From: Flavobacterium sp. CF108 | GTDB lineage: Bacteria > Bacteroidota > Bacteroidia > Flavobacteriales > Flavobacteriaceae | DNA: 64,000 bases | Reading direction: 5' to 3' | Assembly (NCBI RefSeq): GCF_900129795.1 | Contig: NZ_FQWW01000004.1 | Span: 530,768-594,767 of the forward strand | Shown here: positions 53,979 to 62,895 of the stretch, piece after piece | Position numbering within the stretch: position 1 is the stretch's first letter | How the letters are laid out: every line of letters starts with the position of its first letter | The notes under the pieces: model-generated | Database searches by the model: none | The model's input: the letters and a program-made list of their open reading frames with translations, nothing else | Told to the model about the DNA's origin: nothing | Program-made: the position numbers and the translations under genes

Positions 53979-54443
53979 TTATCGTTTCCAATTAATTTTT
54001 ACTCCAGACATTTTTTCGTTTTCAATTCTGATTTCTGTCAAAATTGTAAAATCATTTTTAATATAAAATGGCATTGGAGATTTATAATATGCTGCGTTTT
54101 GTTTTATTTCATTTTCGTGATCCACAACCCAGCCATTCAAACTTGTATTATTCTTTTTTAATTCATTCATCAAAAGCGTACCATTTCCTTTTCCCTGAAT
54201 TTGATGATTCAAAATTATGGCAAACCAATTTTCATCTTCTCTCAAAAAAGTAAATGCCCAACCGTTAATTTTATCTAATGCATCAAACAACAAATAATGT
54301 TTTGTATTTGAAAGACCGTTTAAGTACAATTCAAAATCCTGCATTGTTTTGCAATTTAATCTTGCCGGATATTCCTCGTTCCAAAGTTCTCTTAAAACTT
54401 CTTTTTCTTCTTCAGATAAAATTTCTTTTCCGATAATTATCAT
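53979..54443 (-). CDS. GNAT-family N-acetyltransferase
   Basis: This 154-residue protein shows the GNAT acetyl-CoA-binding motif as NHQIQGKGNGTLLMNELKKNN (Q/R-x-x-G-x-G/A-like) after the WFAIILN strand. The C-terminal part (AAYYKSPMPFYIKNDFTILTEIRIEN) fits the family. The substrate is unknown. The frame continues to a start at 54524 (MFFRCRVTNEDSSFLRM...), but that upstream part is read through a perfect 30-bp inverted-repeat arm (54471-54500), so I place the start at ATG 54443 (MIIIGKEILSEEE). Confidence 0.75.
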   Translation of the reverse strand: MIIIGKEILSEEEKEVLRELWNEEYPARLNCKTMQDFELYLNGLSNTKHYLLFDALDKINGWAFTFLREDENWFAIILNHQIQGKGNGTLLMNELKKNNTSLNGWVVDHENEIKQNAAYYKSPMPFYIKNDFTILTEIRIENEKMSGVKINWKR

Positions 54444-54470
54444 AAATAGAATTTTAAATTTTGGCTCTTT

Positions 54471-54571
54471 TGTCATTCTGAGGAACGAAGAATCTTCGTT
54501 AGTAACTCTACACCTAAAGAACAAATCTTTGTCGATCTAGCAACGAAGATTCTTCGTTCCTCAGAATGACA
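54471..54571. repeat. Perfect 30-bp inverted repeat (palindromic element)
   Basis: The 30-nt arm at 54471-54500 (starts tgtcattctgaggaacgaag) is the exact reverse complement of 54542-54571, with a 41-nt loop. It resembles the dispersed intergenic palindromes of Flavobacterium. It lies 27 bp before the GNAT start. Confidence 0.9.
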
Positions 54572-54591
54572 AACTATATCAATTTCAAATT

Positions 54592-54697
54592 CGTTTCACG
54601 TGGAACAAAATCAATTTTAGATTTCTGAGTTTAGATTTTAGATTGCTCTATTGGAATCAAAAACTTTAATTCACTTCAATTTGTTTCACGTGAAACA
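54592..54697. other. Two parS-like sites downstream of mnmG
   Basis: GTTTCACGTGGAAC lies at 54593-54606. TGTTTCACGTGAAACA at 54682-54697 is an exact match to the bacterial parS consensus bound by ParB. They continue the cluster found upstream of mnmG. Confidence 0.85.
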
Positions 54698-54770
54698 ATA
54701 CAAATAACTTTCTAATATGTTAATTCTAGAAAAATCTAAAATCTAAAATCTAAACTCAGAAATCTAAAAT
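54613..54770. repeat. Inverted repeat of aatctaaaatct type around a parS site
   Basis: attttagatttctgagttta (from 54613) and its inverted partner ending at 54770 (taaactcagaaatctaaaat core) face each other around the exact parS site at 54682. A related aatctaaaatct tract lies upstream of gltX (61076-61092). Confidence 0.65.
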
Positions 54771-54779
54771 TTAAAATCT

Positions 54780-56651
54780 CTATCTTCCCATATAAATCAA
54801 AAGCACGGAAATATCACTTGGTGATACACCGCTTATTCTTGATGCTTGAGAAATTGTAACTGGTCGAATTTTGCTTAATTTTTGTTTCGCCTCAATCGAC
54901 ATTGATTTGATTTTATTGTAATCGAAATTCTCCGGGATTTTCACTTCTTCTAAACGAGTTAGTTTATCGGCGTTGTTTCTTTCTTTTTCGATATAACCAG
55001 AATATTTAACCTGGATTTCGGCTTGCTCTAAAATTTCTTTGTCCAAATCATTTTCTTCAACATATGCTTTTACTTTTTCAAATTTCAGCATATCCTCCAA
55101 ATCAATTTGCGGACGTGAGAATACTTTAAACATTTTATCACCTTGCGTAATTGGAGCCGTTTCTTTTGCTTCTAAAATTGGATTTGTTTCTGCAACCGAA
55201 ACACTTGTTTCTTTAAAGAACGCAACCATCTTTTCAGACTCATTTAATTTCTTTTCCATTCTTCGCAAACGAGCTTCAGAAGCAAGACCAATTTCATGTG
55301 ACATTGGTGTCAATCTGAAGTCGGCATTATCTTGTCGCAACAATGTTCTATATTCTGCTCTTGATGTAAACATACGATAAGGCTCTTCTGTTCCTTTCGT
55401 AATTAAGTCGTCGATCAAAACTCCAATATAAGCTTCGTCACGTTTTAAAATTAACGGCGCTTTTTCGTGCACTTTTAAATGCGCATTTATTCCAGCCATC
55501 AAACCTTGCGAAGCTGCTTCTTCATATCCTGTCGTTCCATTAATTTGTCCGGCAAAATATAATCCTTCAACCAACTTTGTTTCCAAAGTATGTTTCAATT
55601 GCGTCGGCGGGAAATAATCATATTCGATTGCATAACCCGGACGGAAGAATTTCACTTTCTCAAAACCGGCAACAGAACTCAATGCTTTAAATTGAATATC
55701 CTCTGGAAGCGAAGTTGAAAATCCGTTTACATAAACCTCACAAGTATTCCATCCTTCTGGTTCAACAAAAAGCTGGTGGCGTTCTTTATCAGCAAAACGA
55801 TTAATCTTATCTTCAATCGACGGACAATATCTCGGACCTAAACTTTTTATCCTTCCGTTGAACATTGGCGAACGATCAAAACCCTCTCTCAAAATATCAT
55901 GAACTTCAAGCGAAGTGTACGTCATGTGACAAGATCTTTGATGCGTTAACGGAACGGTCAAATCCGAATAAGAAAACTTATCCGGTACTGCATCTCCTTT
56001 TTCTTCGTTCATTTTAGAATAATCCAAAGAACGACCATCAACTCGTGGCGGCGTTCCTGTTTTCATTCTTCCAGCTTCGAATCCTGCTTTAATCAAATCT
56101 TCAGTAATTCCGGTTGCGGCACTTTCGCCTGCTCTACCTCCACCAAATTGTTTTTCTCCAATATGAATCAATCCGTTCAAAAAAGTTCCGTTTGTCAACA
56201 CAACCGATTTGGAACGAATCTCAACTCCAAGCGAAGTCCTGATTCCTTTTATCTTTCCGTTCTCGATAATCAGACCTTTTACCATTTCTTGGTAAAAATC
56301 TAAATTAAGAGTTCCCTCCAACATCATTCTCCATTCTTCTGCAAAACGCATTCGGTCACTTTGAACTCTCGGCGACCACATTGCTGGTCCTTTTGATTTG
56401 TTCAACATCTTAAACTGGATTGCAGTTCGATCTGAAACAATTCCGGAGTAACCTCCAAGCGCGTCGATCTCACGAACAATTTGTCCTTTTGCAATTCCTC
56501 CCATTGCAGGGTTGCAAGACATCTGGGCTATGTTCTGCAAACTCATTGTTACCAATAAAGTTTTGGATCCTAAATTTGCGGCCGCTGCCGCGGCTTCAGA
56601 TCCTGCATGTCCAGCACCAACTACAATAACATCGTATTCTTCTAAAAACAT
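54780..56651 (-). CDS. mnmG: tRNA uridine 5-carboxymethylaminomethyl synthase MnmG (GidA)
   Basis: This 623-residue FAD-dependent enzyme works with MnmE to add the carboxymethylaminomethyl group at wobble U34 of certain tRNAs. The FAD-binding motif is DVIVVGAGHAGSEAAAAAANLG (about 7-28), followed by TMSLQNIAQMSCNPAMGGIAKGQIVREIDALGG. FGGGRAGESAATGITE, GRMKTGTPPRVDGRSLDYS, LYFAGQINGTTGYEEAASQG and the C-terminal helical region are all present. Length is normal. It is surrounded by parS-like sites; in many bacteria gidA lies near the origin and par genes. No ParA/ParB genes are in the window. Confidence 0.97.
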   Translation of the reverse strand: MFLEEYDVIVVGAGHAGSEAAAAAANLGSKTLLVTMSLQNIAQMSCNPAMGGIAKGQIVREIDALGGYSGIVSDRTAIQFKMLNKSKGPAMWSPRVQSDRMRFAEEWRMMLEGTLNLDFYQEMVKGLIIENGKIKGIRTSLGVEIRSKSVVLTNGTFLNGLIHIGEKQFGGGRAGESAATGITEDLIKAGFEAGRMKTGTPPRVDGRSLDYSKMNEEKGDAVPDKFSYSDLTVPLTHQRSCHMTYTSLEVHDILREGFDRSPMFNGRIKSLGPRYCPSIEDKINRFADKERHQLFVEPEGWNTCEVYVNGFSTSLPEDIQFKALSSVAGFEKVKFFRPGYAIEYDYFPPTQLKHTLETKLVEGLYFAGQINGTTGYEEAASQGLMAGINAHLKVHEKAPLILKRDEAYIGVLIDDLITKGTEEPYRMFTSRAEYRTLLRQDNADFRLTPMSHEIGLASEARLRRMEKKLNESEKMVAFFKETSVSVAETNPILEAKETAPITQGDKMFKVFSRPQIDLEDMLKFEKVKAYVEENDLDKEILEQAEIQVKYSGYIEKERNNADKLTRLEEVKIPENFDYNKIKSMSIEAKQKLSKIRPVTISQASRISGVSPSDISVLLIYMGR

Positions 56652-57141
56652 TTTGTTTTATTATTCTCTGCAAACCGTTTAAGGCGGTTCTCAGAATTAA
56701 CTTTATTTTCTTTTTGTTCCACGTGGAACGCGAATTTTGGTTTCAAGTTTTTTCTTGTTTCAAGTTTCACGTTTCAAATCAAACTTAAAAGTTCCACGTG
56801 GAACAGAGTTTTGTCTCAGGTTTTTTTCAAGTTTCAAGTTTCAAGTTTTAAACCAAACCTAAAAAATTCCACGTGAAACATCTGTTGTTTTGTTTTCAAA
56901 AACCACAAACATGTTTAGAATGTTTCACGTGAAACATTCTAAAAACCAAACCTAAAATCAAATCTAAACTTTCGTGTTCCACGTGAAACATCTTTCAGAT
57001 TTAATTCTTTTCTTCGGATCAATTTCATATGTTCCACGTGAAACACTTTCTGAAAACTATTTCAAACCAAAACGTTTCACGTGGAACAACTTTCAAAAAT
57101 TCACAATTACATTATCAACTTGAAACCTGAAACAAAAACTT
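56652..57141. other. Intergenic region filled by parS-like sites
   Basis: This 490-bp gap between mnmG and ybeY contains seven parS-like palindromes, plus repeated gtttcaa tracts (56742-56850) and a short hairpin in the mnmG leader (aaccg/cggtt, 56673-56689). No ORF is supported. The mnmG promoter was not identified. Confidence 0.75.
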
Positions 57142-57160
57142 CTATTGTTCCACGTGAAAC
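56716..57160. other. Cluster of eight parS-like sites (candidate centromere)
   Basis: Core 14-mers matching GTTYCACGTGRAAC lie at 56716, 56791, 56922, 56976, 57031, 57074 and 57147. One with a changed first base (ATTCCACGTGAAAC) is at 56866. The site at 56921-56936 is exactly TGTTTCACGTGAAACA and lies in a longer perfect palindrome (56917-56940). The last site (57147-57160) lies inside the ybeY coding sequence. These are candidate ParB-binding sites. Confidence 0.9.
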
Positions 57161-57561
57161 ATCGCGATCTTTTCATCTTCTTTTGAACGCATAAGTTCTG
57201 CGTCTGCATCACTTTTATCTTTGTATCCACAGTAATGTAATATGCCGTGAGCCAATACTCGTTTCAATTCTTCTTCAAAAGAAACATTAAAATCTTTTGC
57301 ATTATCCTCTACTCTTTCAATAGAAATAAAAATATCTCCGTTTAATTCGTTACCAACTGTATAATCAAAACTGATAATATCAGTTAGTGTGTCGTGATTT
57401 AAATACTCTACATTTATTTTATGAAGGTATTCATCATCACAAAAAATATAATTTATTTCTCCTTCATTCTTCTTTTCAGAAACAATAACTGCGCTTAACC
57501 AATCTGTAAAAGCTTGTTCGTTGTCTAAAGAAAATTCGATTTCGTAATTAAAGTTTATCAT
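57142..57561 (-). CDS. ybeY: Endoribonuclease YbeY
   Basis: This 139-residue metal-dependent endoribonuclease acts in 16S rRNA 3' maturation and ribosome quality control. The core is YLNHDTLTDIISFDY and the metal site is HGILHYCGYKDKSD. The first two histidines are present. The third ligand position, normally the H of GYDH, reads GYKDK, a variant I recall as usual in Bacteroidetes. The last six codons (MFHVEQ) are made by a parS palindrome. The ATG overlaps the stop of the upstream DUF4175-like gene by 4 nt, so the two are translationally coupled. Confidence 0.92.
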   Translation of the reverse strand: MINFNYEIEFSLDNEQAFTDWLSAVIVSEKKNEGEINYIFCDDEYLHKINVEYLNHDTLTDIISFDYTVGNELNGDIFISIERVEDNAKDFNVSFEEELKRVLAHGILHYCGYKDKSDADAELMRSKEDEKIAMFHVEQ

Positions 57562-60500
57562 TTTGTATTAAAATATTCTTGAACCTTTTGATTAAAATTC
57601 GAGCGCAAAGGTAGCGATTGTCTATTTAAAATTTCTACACTATTTAAATAATCAGTTAATGAGCTTGGTAACGCGTTTGATCGATTAGAAAATTCAGCCT
57701 TGTTTGTTTCAGATTGACGCTTCGTATCTTGACCTTGTTCCTGAACTGCATTGTTTAATTTTAGTAATTCTTGCTGAATATTTAAAATTCTCTGCAAGTT
57801 CTCATTCTTAAATCCTTTATTTAAAATCTGTTTTTCTGAAGCTTTCATCTGTTCAATTGCAGATCTTCCTTGCATGTCTAAACCTTTTTTAGCTAACTCT
57901 TTTTGTAAAGCTTCACGAAGTTTAACCTGCTCTTTGTAAATCTCCATTATCTTTTCAGCATCTCCTTCTCCATCTTCACTATCGTTTCCATCATTACCTT
58001 TTCCTCCTTCTTTGCCGCCTTGACCATTTTTGCCCTGACCATTTTTCCCGTCTTTCCCTTGTCCATCTTTTCCTTGTCCGCTTTCTTTACCCTGACCTTG
58101 ACCTTTTTTTCCTTCTCCACTTTTTCCTTGCTGACCACTTCCTGGATTATCTCCCGGCTTCATTCCATCTTTCATTTTATCAGCCAAACCTTTTTGTTTT
58201 TGTATAATATCTGGCAATTGCATTCCTTGTCCGTCTCCTGGTTTTGGTTTTCCCATTCCCGGTTTAGACATTTGCATCTGCATATTATTTAAAAGATCAC
58301 TTAAAAAATCGGCTAATTTGTTTGCAGATGAAACAGCGTATTGCTGATGCGAAACTCCTTTTGGGATTTGAACATCGGTTAAAACTTCAATTGCTTTATC
58401 CATATTATATTGTACGTTGCCAATTTCTTTGGTTACATCTTCTGCAATTTTTGGATTTCTAAGAGACATTGCAAACAAACTATCATCGACATGACGGAAC
58501 TGTTGTTTCAAATTCTGCTGAATTTTTATGTTCTTCGTATAAGCAGAAGAACCTAATTTCATCGATTTAAATTGTTTCATTACATCTTCCTGAGATAATG
58601 AAAATGCTAAAAGGTTATCCAGAATTTGACGAAGCATGGCAACATCTTCTTCTAATTGTTCTTGTTCTCCGCCTTCCATACTTGAACTCATTTGCTCAGC
58701 CATTGACTTCATTTTCTTTGAAGCACTTTTTTGTTTTGGCTTAGCCGAAGAAGTATTCTTTTTATTTAATTCTTCTGAAGCTTTATTCAAATCATTCTCT
58801 ACATCTTTTTCTTTTGATGCATCTTTGGGAATATCCAAAGGAGATTTTAAACTATTGTTTTCATCTTTCAAATCTTTAAGATCCTCCTGAATTTTATCAA
58901 ATGATTTATTGATATCATCTTGCTTCTCTTTTGTGTTTTCAGCATCTTTATTAGAAAGCTGTTCTTGTTTTTCTGCTAACTTATTTAGCTTCTCTGCAAC
59001 TTGCTCTGCTTTCTTTTCTACATAAAAACGCTTCGTTAATTCAACTAATTGTTCTAAATTACGAGATTGGTTTTTACTGATTTGTTTGAACTTTTCCATC
59101 TTATCAAACAACTCTTCGCTGTTTAATTTGTCGTTTAGGTTCTTCAACTCATCCATCAATTTCTGATTTTTTTCTAAATCTTTCTCGGCATTATCTAAAC
59201 GCTTTTGTAAATCTTCGGCAGTCTTATCTTTCTTATCTGTATTATATTTATCTAAATTCTTATTCATTTTTTCAGCAAACTGCTTCATCATTTCGTCTTG
59301 CTGTTTTTGACGTTTGATAAAATCATTTACTTTTTGCTGATCTTTAAACTCTAAATTATCTTTTTCTTTTCCGGTATTTTTTAGTTTATCCATTTCAGAA
59401 AATTGCTTTTCCTGATTCTTTAATGATTTAGATAAACTATTAATATTGGCATTTTGCTGTTGCAATTCTGCATCCTGAATTTCATCTGTTGTAGAAACAC
59501 GATCTGAAAATGTAGAAGATTTTGTACTCTTAAATCCGTGCAGTGCATCGTTATCAAAAACCTCAAAATAGTATTCATATGATACTCCTTCTTGAACTGG
59601 AAGATTACTTGGAAAGTTAAAAACGAACTGATCGAACACGGCTTGCTTTACAGGAATAGTTCCACGCTTTGCAGTTTGTGGTTTACCATGTTCGTAATAA
59701 ACAACTTGTAATTTTGATAAACCATAGTCATCTCCCAATCTTCCTAAAACATAATTCTTATCTAATTTTAAACTATCCGGAGCTGGCGAAACGGTGATTG
59801 TTGGGTGCTGATCTTTGATAACTGACAGCTGATAGTCTAATTTCTCGTAGTTTTTAACCTTATTATTCGAAGTAAGAATTTGATATTCTGTATTTTGATT
59901 AATATTTTTAGCTAATTTAAACTCATTTTCGACCTTATTAAACTTCAAAATTGAGTTTTCATCTTTCCAAACTACCTCTTGAGTTGACTGCGTTTTCATT
60001 TTCCAGGTTACAACTGTTCCTTCTGGTACGATTGCATTTCCGGTTCCCTGAATCGTTTCTGATTTCTTTTTTAGGTAAGATGGAAAATTCAAAACCATTT
60101 CGAAGTTGGCAATCGATGGAACTGTAATAACTTTTAATTCATATTCATTTGATGAAACTGAATTCCCTTCAAAAGAAAACTGAATATCTGTTGTTGGTTT
60201 TTCAATCTTGAATTCGAACTTTCCTGTTTGAGAAGATTCCATAAAATAGCTTTCGTTACCAATATGGATCATCACATTTTCTGGAACAACGTTTCCTTCT
60301 GTTTCTACTTTTACAATAAAATCTTTGTTTTGTTCTGTTTGAAGTTTGTCATTTAAAACCACAAATTTGAAAGGAGCCGGTGGTAAAAATGCAGAATTGA
60401 AATGCACCACTCTATTAAAACTTTGAGAAATTATATTGCTGTTTCCTGAAACAAAAAAGACTGCAAATAACAAAACCGGAATCAAAGCTAATGGCAAATA

Positions 60501-60962
60501 CTTTTTATTTGATTTATAATTGATGGCATTTCCAAACGGAATTGGCTGCAATGAATTTGCTTTTTGTTCGATCGAAGCCAACATTAATTCTGAGCTTTCA
60601 GCTGAATTTTCATTGGATGAAAGCTGTAAAAAGTTCGTTAGTTTATCACTTACTTCTGTAAAATGATTTCCAATAATTGCAGAAGCCTGATTATAATCGA
60701 TTCCTTTTTGAAGTTTGAACAACTTAAAAATTGGAAATAAGATAAAACGAAACAACAGAAAAACTTCTACTGCAATAAATATCCAGAATAAAAGAGTTCT
60801 TCCTAATGGTTTCAGCCAAAGAAAATACTCTATAAAAAGCGTAAATAGAAAATATAAAAGTCCAAAACCAATAAAAAGAAGTGCTCCTTTTATCAATTCA
60901 TTCATGTAATATTTCTTTATAAATCCTTCTAACTTCTGATATATTGCAGATGATGTTTTCAA
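57558..60962 (-). CDS. Large DUF4175-like membrane protein
   Basis: This 1134-residue protein has a membrane N-terminus, with hydrophobic segments at about 25-47, 53-77 and 155-171. A beta-rich region follows (about 180-480: PSIANFEMVLNFPSYLKKKSETIQGTGNAIVPEGTVVTWKMKT). A long coiled coil spans about 490-760. Another helical part follows, then a Gly/Lys-rich tract (GKSGEGKKGQGQGKESGQGK, about 945-1005), and a helical C-terminus. This layout matches Bacteroidetes DUF4175 proteins of unknown function. The frame starts with TTG 60962 (MKTSSAIYQKLEGFIKKYY); the first ATG is at 60905. The family-like YQKLxxFIxKYY segment favours the TTG start. It overlaps ybeY by 4 nt. Confidence 0.85.
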   Translation of the reverse strand: MKTSSAIYQKLEGFIKKYYMNELIKGALLFIGFGLLYFLFTLFIEYFLWLKPLGRTLLFWIFIAVEVFLLFRFILFPIFKLFKLQKGIDYNQASAIIGNHFTEVSDKLTNFLQLSSNENSAESSELMLASIEQKANSLQPIPFGNAINYKSNKKYLPLALIPVLLFAVFFVSGNSNIISQSFNRVVHFNSAFLPPAPFKFVVLNDKLQTEQNKDFIVKVETEGNVVPENVMIHIGNESYFMESSQTGKFEFKIEKPTTDIQFSFEGNSVSSNEYELKVITVPSIANFEMVLNFPSYLKKKSETIQGTGNAIVPEGTVVTWKMKTQSTQEVVWKDENSILKFNKVENEFKLAKNINQNTEYQILTSNNKVKNYEKLDYQLSVIKDQHPTITVSPAPDSLKLDKNYVLGRLGDDYGLSKLQVVYYEHGKPQTAKRGTIPVKQAVFDQFVFNFPSNLPVQEGVSYEYYFEVFDNDALHGFKSTKSSTFSDRVSTTDEIQDAELQQQNANINSLSKSLKNQEKQFSEMDKLKNTGKEKDNLEFKDQQKVNDFIKRQKQQDEMMKQFAEKMNKNLDKYNTDKKDKTAEDLQKRLDNAEKDLEKNQKLMDELKNLNDKLNSEELFDKMEKFKQISKNQSRNLEQLVELTKRFYVEKKAEQVAEKLNKLAEKQEQLSNKDAENTKEKQDDINKSFDKIQEDLKDLKDENNSLKSPLDIPKDASKEKDVENDLNKASEELNKKNTSSAKPKQKSASKKMKSMAEQMSSSMEGGEQEQLEEDVAMLRQILDNLLAFSLSQEDVMKQFKSMKLGSSAYTKNIKIQQNLKQQFRHVDDSLFAMSLRNPKIAEDVTKEIGNVQYNMDKAIEVLTDVQIPKGVSHQQYAVSSANKLADFLSDLLNNMQMQMSKPGMGKPKPGDGQGMQLPDIIQKQKGLADKMKDGMKPGDNPGSGQQGKSGEGKKGQGQGKESGQGKDGQGKDGKNGQGKNGQGGKEGGKGNDGNDSEDGEGDAEKIMEIYKEQVKLREALQKELAKKGLDMQGRSAIEQMKASEKQILNKGFKNENLQRILNIQQELLKLNNAVQEQGQDTKRQSETNKAEFSNRSNALPSSLTDYLNSVEILNRQSLPLRSNFNQKVQEYFNTK

Positions 60963-61112
60963 AATAAAATCTCTTTTAATTATAACCCATAAAAGTAGTA
61001 ATTATAGTAATTCAAATTTCAAAAATCAATTGCAATGACAATATCAAAAAAGACAATTAACGATTACATCATAAATCTAAAATCTAAAATCAACAATCTT
61101 AAATCTGAATTG

Positions 61113-61120
61113 TATCTTTG
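61113..61120 (+). promoter_or_regulatory. -7 element of gltX
   Basis: TATCTTTG matches TAnnTTTG and lies 17 nt before the gltX ATG. A -33 TTG at normal spacing is not seen. Confidence 0.4.
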
Positions 61121-61137
61121 CATCAAAATTTATACAA

Positions 61138-62643
61138 ATGTCAAAGCAAGTTCGAGTGCGTTTTGCACCAAGTCCGACTGGACCATTACATATTGGCGGA
61201 GTTCGTACTGCCCTATTTAATTATTTATTTGCAAAAAAACATAACGGTGTTTTTTATCTGAGAATTGAAGATACAGATCAGACTCGTTTTGTTCCGGGTG
61301 CCGAAGCTTATATTATGGAAGCGCTGGAATGGTTAGGAATTTCTCCTGAAGAAACTGTTGGAAAAAATGAAAAATTTGGTCCGTACAGACAAAGTGATCG
61401 TAAAGAAATATACCAAAAATATGCAGATCAACTGATCAATTCGGGCTGGGCTTATTACGCTTTTGATACTCCGGAAGCTCTTGATGCACATAGAAAACAA
61501 CACGAAGCTGAAGGAAAAACTTTTATATACAATCATCACAACCGTGAAAAATTAGATACTTCATTAGTAATTTCTGCTGAAGAAACTGCTAAAAGAATTG
61601 CAAATGGTGAGCATTATGTGATTCGTTTTAAAACTCCGGTTAACGAAACTTTACATTTAAAAGATATCATTCGTGGAGATGTTAAGTTTGAAACGAATCT
61701 TCTTGACGATAAAGTTTTGTTTAAAAGTGACGGAATGCCAACCTATCATTTAGCTAATATTGTTGATGATCATTTAATGGAAACTTCACATGTAATTCGT
61801 GGTGAAGAATGGCTGCCATCGATGCCTCTTCACGTTTTATTGTACAGAGCTTTTGGTTGGGATGCTCCGGAATTTGCACATTTACCTTTGATTTTAAAAC
61901 CCGTTGGAAACGGAAAATTATCTAAAAGAGATGGTGATAAATTAGGATTTCCTGTGTTTCCTCTTGAATGGAAAACGGAAGAAGGGATTTCATCTGGTTA
62001 CAGAGAGAAAGGATTTTTCCCGGAAGCAGTTGTAAACTTCCTTGCATTGTTAGGTTGGAATGATGGAACAGAGAAAGAATTATATTCTTTAGAAGAATTA
62101 GTTGAAGCTTTTGACTTAAACAGAGTTCATAAAGCGGGAGCTAAATTTGATCCTGAAAAGAATAAATGGTTCAATCACCTATATTTAATCAAACAAAATG
62201 ATGCTGATTTAGCGAAGAGCTTCTCTCCTATTTTAGAAGAAAAAGGCTTCTCGACTCCGCTCGAAGTGACAACTCGAATAGTTTCACTTATTAAAGAAAG
62301 GGCACATTTCGTTTCTGAATTTTGGGATTTAACTGATTTCTTTTTTCAGGCGCCAACATCGTATGATGAAAAAGCAAGCAAAAATTGGAAGGAAGAAACT
62401 CCGGCTTTAATGCAGGAATTGATTTCAACACTAGAATATATTGATGGTTTTGATTCTGCAAATATCGAAGCAATCGTAAAAGATTGGTTAACTAAAAATG
62501 AAATTGGAATGGGTAAAGTGATGCAGCCTTTCCGTTTGAGTTTGGTTGGGGCTTTAAAAGGTCCTCACCTATTTGATATTGTTGAGATCATTGGGAAAGA
62601 AGAAACTATTTCGAGAATTCAGAAAGCAATAGCTACTTTATAA
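61138..62643 (+). CDS. gltX: Glutamyl-tRNA synthetase
   Basis: This 501-residue class I synthetase charges tRNA-Glu. The HIGH-type motif lies in RFAPSPTGPLHIGGVRTALFNYLFA (about 7-31). The KMSKS-type motif is KLSKRDGDKLGFPVFP. LRIEDTDQTR and HVIRGEEWLPSMPLHVLLYRAFGW are family signatures. The C-terminal anticodon-binding part (NEIGMGKVMQPFRLSLVGALKGPHLF) is complete. The organism may have only this GluRS, but the window does not show whether GlnRS is present. It is transcribed alone with a strong terminator at 62784-62826. Confidence 0.97.
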   Translation: MSKQVRVRFAPSPTGPLHIGGVRTALFNYLFAKKHNGVFYLRIEDTDQTRFVPGAEAYIMEALEWLGISPEETVGKNEKFGPYRQSDRKEIYQKYADQLINSGWAYYAFDTPEALDAHRKQHEAEGKTFIYNHHNREKLDTSLVISAEETAKRIANGEHYVIRFKTPVNETLHLKDIIRGDVKFETNLLDDKVLFKSDGMPTYHLANIVDDHLMETSHVIRGEEWLPSMPLHVLLYRAFGWDAPEFAHLPLILKPVGNGKLSKRDGDKLGFPVFPLEWKTEEGISSGYREKGFFPEAVVNFLALLGWNDGTEKELYSLEELVEAFDLNRVHKAGAKFDPEKNKWFNHLYLIKQNDADLAKSFSPILEEKGFSTPLEVTTRIVSLIKERAHFVSEFWDLTDFFFQAPTSYDEKASKNWKEETPALMQELISTLEYIDGFDSANIEAIVKDWLTKNEIGMGKVMQPFRLSLVGALKGPHLFDIVEIIGKEETISRIQKAIATL

Positions 62644-62650
62644 AAATTTT

Positions 62651-62774
62651 ACCATTAAGATATTAAGTTTATTAAGCTTACTTAATGGTAAAAATAGTAT
62701 ACTATTTAAGTTCATAAAGTGTAGCTTTATTATCTTGACAAAGCCTGACTTAATTTACTTAATATCTTAATGGT
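62651..62774. repeat. Inverted repeat (accattaagatattaag type)
   Basis: accattaagatattaag... (62651-62676) is matched in inverted orientation by ...cttaatatcttaatggt (62749-62774), with few mismatches, around a 72-nt loop. A second match (cttaatggta, 62680-62690) lies in the loop. It is one of several REP-like elements in the window. Confidence 0.75.
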
Positions 62775-62783
62775 TAAAAAACT

Positions 62784-62826
62784 AAACGCTAAGAAACATC
62801 TAATAAATGTTCTTAGCGTTTTTTTA
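62784..62826 (+). terminator. gltX terminator
   Basis: aaacgctaagaaacat pairs with atgttcttagcgttt (one bulge), followed by seven T. Confidence 0.88.
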
Positions 62827-62895
62827 ATGTTTAAAAAATTTAATTTAGAAGAATTTTCGTAATTTACCAAGATCAAAAATATAAACTATATCACC

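Noticed and set aside
54444..54524. Longer N-terminus of the GNAT protein
   Set aside because: It would translate through a perfect inverted-repeat arm (54471-54500). The internal ATG at 54443 gives a normal GNAT start.
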